NCBI GenBank assembly: GCA_023380675.1 | Contig: JAMCRS010000239.1 | Location: forward strand, 1-12,282 | Direction: 5' to 3' | DNA from: Chloroflexota bacterium | GTDB taxonomy: Bacteria; Chloroflexota; Anaerolineae; UBA4142 | DNA length: 12,282 nt | Shown here: positions 7,946-12,282 of the stretch, piece by piece | Position numbering within the stretch: the stretch's first letter is position 1 | Layout of the letters: the number at the start of each line of letters is the position of its first letter | Position numbers and translations under genes: made by a program | Notes under the pieces: model-generated | The model's database searches: none | Told to the model about the DNA's origin: nothing | What the model saw: only the letters and a program-made list of their open reading frames with translations

Positions 7946-8356
7946 CTATTGCGTACGCGCCAGTATCTCCGCTGCCCGTTCCGGCGTCAGGTTGCCGTAC
8001 ACGTCGTCGTCCACCATCATGACCGGCGCCACGCCGCAGAGTCCCAGGCAGCTCGTCATCTCAAACGTCCACTGGCCGTCCTCCGAAGTGCCGCCGGGCT
8101 CTACGCCCAGGGTCGACCGGATGGCATCGTAGACCTCGCGGCCGCCGGCGATGTGGCAAGGCGCGTCCTCGCAAAATCGCACCACGTGCGCGCCGTGAGC
8201 TCGAATGCTCAACATCGAGTAAAACGTCGCCGCGCCGAACACACGAGCCGGCGGCATTCGCAGCTCTCGAGCCAGCTCTTCAACCTGCGCCCGCGGGATA
8301 AACCCTAGCCGACTCTGGATCTCGGTCAGACGCTCGACGATGTCTTCGCTACTCAC
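7946..8356 (-). CDS. nuoE: NuoE-like [2Fe-2S] subunit (24 kDa type; HydC/HndA/FdsG family)
   Basis: This 136-residue subunit has a helical N-terminus (about 1-50, including GAATFYSML, a NuoE hallmark) and a thioredoxin-like [2Fe-2S] domain. The ligands are C62 and C67 (FCEDAPC) and C103 and C107 (SCLGLCG), followed by APVMMVDDDVYGNLTPE. It hands electrons between the flavin of a NuoF partner and other clusters. It begins at GTG 8356, supported by GAGGTGG four bases upstream. It is somewhat short for the family but complete. It lies downstream of the HydB-type NuoF, separated by 532 bases of repeat-rich DNA. It is the only NuoE in the window and could serve either NuoF. Confidence 0.93.
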   Translation of the reverse strand: MSSEDIVERLTEIQSRLGFIPRAQVEELARELRMPPARVFGAATFYSMLSIRAHGAHVVRFCEDAPCHIAGGREVYDAIRSTLGVEPGGTSEDGQWTFEMTSCLGLCGVAPVMMVDDDVYGNLTPERAAEILARTQ

Positions 8357-8396
8357 TAGACCACCTCAAAGGCACGCCTGGTCACTCGGTCGAATC

Positions 8397-8476
8397 GGCA
8401 ACCGGGCAATCAGGCAACCGGGCAATTCGGCAACTAGGCAACCGGGCAATTCGGCAACCGGGCAACCAGTCAACCG
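8397..8476. repeat. Octamer array, GGCAAYYR type (10 units)
   Basis: Ten uninterrupted 8-bp units form this array: GGCAACCG occurs four times, with GGCAATCA, GGCAATTC (twice), GGCAACTA, GGCAACCA and a last GTCAACCG. It lies about 40 bases upstream of the nuoE start. The last unit is of the GTCAAYYR kind, which links it to the other arrays. No coding frame or CRISPR-like spacer is present. Confidence 0.9.
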
Positions 8477-8803
8477 GGCGTTTCGTTACGTGCACAGAGC
8501 ATTACCGGCCACCAGGCAACGAGTTGACCTCGTCGTGCCCAATTGGAGAGTGTGGAGCAAGTCGGAAGCACGTGTCACTACGAGGGCGCGGAGCGCCCGA
8601 AGAGGTTCTCGCGCGTTGATTCCGGCGCTTGCGTTGACACGAGTCGCGCGTTTTTGTTTCTCCGCGCGAAATCGCGCGCCTCGCTTGCGAGGCGACGTCG
8701 GCGGACACCGCCTCCTCACGACCCTGGCATGACTGTGGCGCACTTCACCACAGCCACGGACCCGCCAGCAGGTGTGACACGATGTTTCTCAACACTCTCG
8801 CTT
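8477..8803. other. Gene-free spacer between two opposed octamer arrays, with several hairpins
   Basis: No convincing gene is seen on either strand. The segment holds several perfect hairpins: GGGCGC/GCGCCC at 8584-8598, CGCGCG/CGCGCG at 8663-8678, CGCCTCG/CGAGGCG at 8677-8694 and CTGTGG/CCACAG at 8732-8752. None is followed by a T-run on the minus strand, so they are not textbook terminators for the upstream NuoF gene, although they could slow or protect the transcript. The segment is bracketed by arrays 8397-8476 and 8804-8882. Confidence 0.6.
8571..8641. repeat. Possible REP/MITE-like palindromic element
   Basis: A 71-base segment is bounded by a 7-base inverted repeat (CGTGTCA and TGACACG). 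It contains the GGGCGC-GGA-GCGCCC hairpin next to CACTACGAG and CGAAGAGG. The layout recalls dispersed bacterial repeats of the form TGTCA-TTGCGAG...GAAGCAATCTC. Only one copy is present here, so dispersal cannot be shown. Confidence 0.35.
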
Positions 8804-8882
8804 AGTCGACCAGTTGCCCAATTGACTAGTTGACCAATTGACCAGTCGACTAGTTGACTAATTGACCAATCCCCAATTGACC
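8804..8882. repeat. Octamer array, ARTTGACY type (10 units)
   Basis: Nine 8-bp units and one 7-base unit (AATCCCC at 8868) follow ARTTGACY, for example AATTGACC, AGTTGACT and AGTCGACC. The array ends six bases from the stop codon of the HydB-type NuoF. It is the reverse complement in kind of the GTCAAYYR arrays, so it faces the opposite way to the array at 8397. Confidence 0.9.
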
Positions 8883-8888
8883 GCCCTT

Positions 8889-10670
8889 TCACTCCACCAC
8901 GATCGCGTCGAATTTGCAGACCGACATGCAGATGCCGCAGCTTTCGCAAATGTTTGGATCGATCCGATGGACCTTTTGCCGTTCGCCGGTGATCGCCTTG
9001 GACGGGCAGTTGCGGGCGCACACCATGCAGCCGGGACAGGTGTCCAGTATGCGGTACGTGATCAGCTCCTTGCACACTTTGGCCGGGCAGCGTTTCTCTT
9101 TGATGTGGGCTTCGTACTCGGAGCGAAAGTGCTTGAGCGTCGTCAACACCGGATTCGGCGCGCCCTGCCCGAGGCCGCAGAGACTGCCGGCGACGATATA
9201 GCGCGATAGGTTTTCCAGGCGCTCGATATCCTCTTCCTCACCCTCGCCGGCGCAGATCCGTTCCAGGATCTCGAGAATCCGCCGTGTGCCGATCCGGCAG
9301 GGGACGCATTTTCCGCAGCTCTCGTCTTGCGTAAACTCCATAAAAAAACGTGCGATGTCGACCATGCACGTGCCTTCGTCCATCACGACGAGACCGCCCG
9401 ATCCCATGATCGAGCCCACCTTGCCGAGCGACTCGTAATCCATCGGCGTATCGAGGAGGCTTTCGGGAATGCATCCGCCCATGGGGCCGCCCGTCTGAAT
9501 CGCTTTGAACGCCTTGCCGTCCTTGATGCCGCCGGCGACGTCGAACACGACCTCGCGCAGCGTAATGCCGAGCGGGACTTCGATGAGTCCAGAGCGCACG
9601 ACGTCGCCGGCGAGCGTAAAGGTCTTGGTCCCCTTGTTCTTTTCGTTACCGATCGAGGCGAACCAATCGGCGCCCCGGCGAATGATCTGTCCCACATTCG
9701 CCAACGTCTCGACGTTGTTGATGATAGTCGGCTTGCCCCACAGGCCGGCGACGGCCGGAAATGGAGGTCGCGGACGCGGTTCGCCGCGCCGGCCCTCGAT
9801 CGATGCCATCAGCGCGGTCTCTTCGCCGCACACGAATGCGCCGGCCCCCATGCGCAGCTCGACGTCGAATCCGAATCCGCTCCCCATGATATCCGGGCCG
9901 AGGAAGCCGAACTCGCGCGCCTGACGCATCGCGATCTTGAGCGTTCGGACGGCGATGGGGTACTCGGCGCGGCAGTAGATGTAACCCTGGTGCGCGCCAA
10001 ACGCATAACCGGCGATGATCATTCCCTCGAGCACCGAGTGCGGATCGCCTTCCAACACGCGGCGATTCATGAACGCACCCGGGTCGCCCTCGTCGGCGTT
10101 GCAGATGATGAATTTCTGGTCCGATTTCTGGGCGGCCGCGAATTCCCATTTCTTGCCGGTCGGAAACCCGGCGCCGCCGCGGCCGCGCAGGCCGGATTTC
10201 AAGACCTCGTCGATCACCTGGCGAGGCGTCATTTCGAGCAGCGCCTTGCCGAGCGCACCGTAGCCGTCCTCGGCGATGTAATCCTCGATGTTCTCCGGGT
10301 CGATCACGCCGCAGCGCGCCATGATGACGCGCATCTCCTTGGCGGTCGGCGCGCGCAGCTCTTCGTCCTTACGGATCTGGCCCTTGTATTCGTATTTTTT
10401 CGCCACGCGGCCCTTGAGCAAGTGCTCGCTGACGATCTCCGCGACCGCATCGGGCGTCAGGTTGACGTAGGTGACCCCTTCGGGATAGACGACCATCTCC
10501 GGGCCGGTCTGGCAGTGCCCGAGCCGCGAAGTTTCGAGGACGTTCACCTCGTCGCGAAGCCGGTTCGAATCCAGCTCGCGCAAAAGCGCCTGCTCGATAT
10601 CATTGGCACCTTTCGCCACGCACTCGGGATCGGTGCAGAGCAAGACATGGGATCGGAAAAACTCTGACAT
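8889..10670 (-). CDS. nuoF: HydB/HndC-type NuoF subunit: NAD(P)/FMN-binding, with N-terminal Trx-like domain and two C-terminal [4Fe-4S] motifs
   Basis: This 593-residue diaphorase subunit belongs to the soluble, often electron-bifurcating, hydrogenase/formate dehydrogenase family. Order: thioredoxin-like [2Fe-2S] domain (about 1-90); FMN/NADH domain with GRGGAGFPTGKK (163-174), CNADEGDPGAFMNR (190-203) and GAGAFVCGEETAL (275-287); the N3-type cluster C452, C455, C458, C498; then two ferredoxin motifs C545/C548/C551/C555 and C575/C578/C581/C585. The N-terminal site retains C12, C17 and C53, but the position where the fourth cysteine is expected (four before C53) is Arg49. ATG 10670 has GAGGT five bases upstream. 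It is separated from its usual HndB-like neighbour by the four-helix bundle insertion. In homologues it pairs with NuoE and accepts electrons from NADH and ferredoxin. Confidence 0.94.
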   Translation of the reverse strand: MSEFFRSHVLLCTDPECVAKGANDIEQALLRELDSNRLRDEVNVLETSRLGHCQTGPEMVVYPEGVTYVNLTPDAVAEIVSEHLLKGRVAKKYEYKGQIRKDEELRAPTAKEMRVIMARCGVIDPENIEDYIAEDGYGALGKALLEMTPRQVIDEVLKSGLRGRGGAGFPTGKKWEFAAAQKSDQKFIICNADEGDPGAFMNRRVLEGDPHSVLEGMIIAGYAFGAHQGYIYCRAEYPIAVRTLKIAMRQAREFGFLGPDIMGSGFGFDVELRMGAGAFVCGEETALMASIEGRRGEPRPRPPFPAVAGLWGKPTIINNVETLANVGQIIRRGADWFASIGNEKNKGTKTFTLAGDVVRSGLIEVPLGITLREVVFDVAGGIKDGKAFKAIQTGGPMGGCIPESLLDTPMDYESLGKVGSIMGSGGLVVMDEGTCMVDIARFFMEFTQDESCGKCVPCRIGTRRILEILERICAGEGEEEDIERLENLSRYIVAGSLCGLGQGAPNPVLTTLKHFRSEYEAHIKEKRCPAKVCKELITYRILDTCPGCMVCARNCPSKAITGERQKVHRIDPNICESCGICMSVCKFDAIVVE

Positions 10671-10686
10671 TTATACCTCGGAAAAA

Positions 10687-10774
10687 GTCAACTGGTCGAT
10701 CAGGCAATCAGGCGATCAGGCGATCAGGCGATCAGGCGATCAGGCGATCAGGCAACTGGTCAATTAGGAATTAG
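10687..10774. repeat. Octamer array with five identical GGCGATCA units (11 units in total)
   Basis: The units run GTCAACTG, GTCGATCA, GGCAATCA, then GGCGATCA five times in a row (10711-10750), then GGCAACTG, GTCAATTA, GGAATTAG. The array sits 16 bases upstream of the NuoF start codon, just outside its ribosome site. The identical core inside diverged flanks is what recent unit duplication by slippage would leave. Confidence 0.92.
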
Positions 10775-10850
10775 GGATCGGGCACTCGATCAGCGAGCAC
10801 CGCGTGAGCACGTATCAGGTATGGCGCAGGCAAGCTCAGGCGCCGCAGTA

Positions 10851-11309
10851 TCACTCGCGTTCGTCAACATTCTGGGCTTGACTCTGCCCCGGGTCATCGG
10901 CGCACTCTCGGACCGCCAGCCGGGCGCCAGGTTCATTCTCACCTTGTTTGGATTTCTTGAGGTAGATGATGTATCCATTTAGCATCCGTGCCACCTGATC
11001 AGCTAGTTGCCGGACCTCGGCGTAGTGGTCGACGGAGACGTATTCGAGGTCGCGCGCATCAATCATGTGGCCGATTGTTTCGAACAAAGACCCACGAGCC
11101 TGGTAACAAAAGTGCACCGAGTCCATGTAGTAGTACCGTCCGTAGCCCTCGGCGATGTTGGCCGTGACGCTCTTGGACGAGTTTCGAAGCTGCGAAGCCA
11201 GTCCGTACTTTTCCACGGTGGGAAGTCGAGGGAGAATTTGGCGGTGGATCACCAGGACGAGTTCGTGAGCCTTGCGCCAGACTTCGAGCCCCTCGAATCC
11301 CTCAGCCAT
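10851..11309 (-). CDS. Four-helix bundle protein (S23/TIGR02436 type)
   Basis: This 152-residue protein is mostly helical. Family hallmarks are GLEVWRKAHELV (7-18), YGLASQLRNSSKSVTANIAEGYGR (positions 35-58) and ARGSLFETIGHMIDARDLEYV (positions 71-91). The fold is that of the ORF often found inside 23S rRNA intervening sequences, and stand-alone copies are common; the molecular function is unknown. The core ends near residue 120, and a polar tail of about 30 residues follows. ATG 11309 has GAGGAG at good spacing. The gene interrupts the usual HndB-NuoF gene pair and is bracketed by octamer arrays at 10687-10774 and 11405-11491. It has no obvious tie to formate metabolism, so it looks like an inserted cassette. 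Confidence 0.9.
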   Translation of the reverse strand: MAEGFEGLEVWRKAHELVLVIHRQILPRLPTVEKYGLASQLRNSSKSVTANIAEGYGRYYYMDSVHFCYQARGSLFETIGHMIDARDLEYVSVDHYAEVRQLADQVARMLNGYIIYLKKSKQGENEPGARLAVRECADDPGQSQAQNVDERE

Positions 11310-11404
11310 CTCTCTCCTCTCAAGACCAACTACAGCCTCGCTGACGCACAGCGTATCACCGCGTAAGTGGCGACAGACACGGTCAGTGGCCCGTCATGTC
11401 GCCT

Positions 11405-11491
11405 ATTTGACCAATTGACTACTTGACCGGGTGACCCGTCGGCTGATTGACTAATCGACCAATCGCCCAATCCCCGATTGCCCAATCGACT
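11405..11491. repeat. Octamer array, ARTTGACY type, degenerate (11 units)
   Basis: Units include ATTTGACC, AATTGACT, ACTTGACC, GGGTGACC, GATTGACT, AATCGACC, AATCGCCC and AATCGACT, with one 7-base unit at 11477. It stops one base before the stop codon of the HndB-like gene, the same placement as the 8804 array beside the NuoF stop. It is the most diverged array in the window. Confidence 0.8.
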
Positions 11492-11792
11492 CTACCGCGC
11501 CACCACCCACTCTTCGATTACCTTGCCGCCGGTCACGTGTTCGGTAACGATCGCGCGGGCGCGTTCCGGCGTCACCTTGCCGTACGTCACTTTGGGCGCG
11601 TCGCCAACTTGGACGTCGACGATGGGCTCGAACTCGCACAGGCCGATGCATCGCATCGCGGGCGCCGGCGGCGATCCCGCACGTGCCCATGCCGACCGTG
11701 ATATGCGCTCGCGCGGTCGCATCGCGAATTCGACGCTTTTCCAGCGCTTGCTCTTTGATCTTTTTCAGTTCTTCAAGCGATTTCACTGCCAT
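11492..11792 (-). pseudogene. HndB-like thioredoxin-type [2Fe-2S] protein, broken by internal deletion and frameshift
   Basis: The first frame starts at ATG 11792 (GAGGT five bases upstream) and reads MAVKSLEELKKIKEQ through GMGTCGIAAGARDAM, the family N-terminus with the first cluster cysteine. Near 11645-11660 the homology jumps to another frame: RCIGLCEFEPIVDV, then KVTYGKVTPERAR and GGKVIEEWVVAR, ending at TAG 11492. Intact relatives have roughly 22 more residues between these parts, so about 65-70 bases seem to be lost, with a net frame change. The junction lies in the short direct repeat GATGCGATGC, which suggests slippage or recombination; an assembly error is the alternative. In homologous clusters this small protein sits beside HydB-type NuoF as an electron-carrying component. 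If the break is real, that component is missing or supplied elsewhere. Confidence 0.78.
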
Positions 11793-11869
11793 GGCAACCT
11801 CGATTGGGTCTGTGCTCGATAGACAATCAGTTCAGATGTCCGCGCTGTTCGGCCTGACCAATGCCGCAT

Positions 11870-12282
11870 TCACGCGGCCGTTTCGACGAGAGCCTGTTTG
11901 AGATACGCGATTACCGCCGGCTCCGAGAGCGACATGCCTCCGAGCTCCGCCTTGACGGGGCGCGTATCGAACTCGAGCACCTTGCCGTCCACGGCGTGTC
12001 GATAGACAAAGTCGGTCGCCGGGTAGCCGACGACGAGCGCCAAAATCGTGGCCGGAAGATCGCCCAGCGGCATCCGGTCGATATGGCTGGCCTGGAAAGT
12101 CGCCTCGACGCGAGTGCCCTTGCCCGGCGTAGACTCGATGGTTAGAGACCCGCCGCACTGTTCGGCAGCCTGCTTCAGAAATGGCAGACCGAGACCGACG
12201 CGCCGGGTCGTCCGGGTCGTGACGAACGGGTCGGCCGCTTGGGCCGCGAGCGCCGGGTCCATTCCGCTCCCGTTGTCCGCAA
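11870..12282 (-). CDS. GHKL/HATPase_c-domain protein of hydrogenase/formate dehydrogenase clusters (5' end outside the window)
   Basis: Only the C-terminal part is present; the frame runs into the window edge. It reads ADNGSGMDP (the ATP-lid D-x-G-x-G motif), then FVTTRTTRRVGLGLPFLKQA and GGSLTIESTPGKGTRVEATF, the second half of a histidine-kinase-type ATPase domain. After this comes an extension of about 70 residues (DRMPLGDLPATILALVVG, then FVYRHAVDGK and LGGMSLSEPAVIAYLKQAL). The same combination of ATPase domain and short tail is familiar from genes leading HndB/HydB-type clusters, where its role is not established. No phospho-accepting histidine can be judged from this fragment. It ends 77 bases before the HndB-like start. 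Confidence 0.85.
   Translation of the reverse strand, partial: ADNGSGMDPALAAQAADPFVTTRTTRRVGLGLPFLKQAAEQCGGSLTIESTPGKGTRVEATFQASHIDRMPLGDLPATILALVVGYPATDFVYRHAVDGKVLEFDTRPVKAELGGMSLSEPAVIAYLKQALVETAA

Noticed and set aside
8397..8476. CRISPR array
   Set aside because: The units are contiguous 8-mers with no spacers, and no cas genes are present.
8486..8743. Small minus-strand open frame in the spacer
   Set aside because: Its arginine-rich composition, lack of a ribosome site and overlap with palindromes suggest chance.
8804..8882. A series of sigma70 -35 boxes (TTGACC/TTGACT)
   Set aside because: The hexamers come from the repeat unit, no -10 boxes are placed behind them, and on this strand they would drive antisense transcription into the NuoF gene.
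9327..10667. A 446-codon open frame on the plus strand
   Set aside because: It is fully antisense to the HydB-type NuoF gene, whose motifs are intact; no family is recognisable in it.

Overview
The window is GC-rich bacterial DNA, and nearly all of it is one cluster on the minus strand for an NAD(P)-linked, molybdenum- or tungsten-dependent formate dehydrogenase with Complex-I-like (Nuo/Hyd-type) diaphorase subunits. The subunit set (NuoE-like, two NuoF-like, a small [2Fe-2S] protein, an ATPase-domain protein and a NuoG-like formate dehydrogenase) is typical of anaerobic or facultative bacteria that use formate/CO2 with soluble flavin-based complexes. No rRNA, tRNA or other marker is present, so the phylum cannot be named. 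The host should have selenocysteine machinery (selA, selB, selC), because the formate dehydrogenase reads through an in-frame UGA.

Layout in the direction of transcription, right to left. 12282-11870: end of a GHKL ATPase-domain protein cut by the window edge. 11792-11492: a HndB-like [2Fe-2S] gene that appears broken by a small deletion and frameshift. 11309-10851: a stand-alone four-helix bundle (S23-type) gene between two octamer arrays. 10670-8889: a HydB/HndC-type NuoF with two extra C-terminal ferredoxin motifs. 8356-7946: NuoE-type [2Fe-2S] subunit. 7241-7805 on the plus strand: a DUF4258 gene and a YgiT-like gene without cysteines, with a clear sigma70-type promoter. 7091-6378: YhhN/TMEM86-type membrane protein. 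6364-4676: a second NuoF with a degenerate N-terminal domain. 4595-1911: the selenocysteine formate dehydrogenase catalytic subunit. 1891-848 and 737-81: a NarL-type histidine kinase and response regulator.

Inferred mechanism: formate is oxidised (or CO2 reduced) at the Mo/W-Sec site of FdhA. Electrons run along its NuoG-like iron-sulfur chain to a NuoF/NuoE flavin module that exchanges them with NAD(P). The second, ferredoxin-motif-bearing NuoF suggests coupling to ferredoxin (electron bifurcation), but no [FeFe]-hydrogenase subunit lies in the window. The kinase and regulator directly downstream are candidates for local control.

The most striking non-coding feature is a set of degenerate 8-bp tandem arrays placed exactly at gene edges (4615-4705, 8397-8476, 8804-8882, 10687-10774, 11405-11491). 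They bracket three spacers in opposite orientations, and one array encodes the end of a protein.
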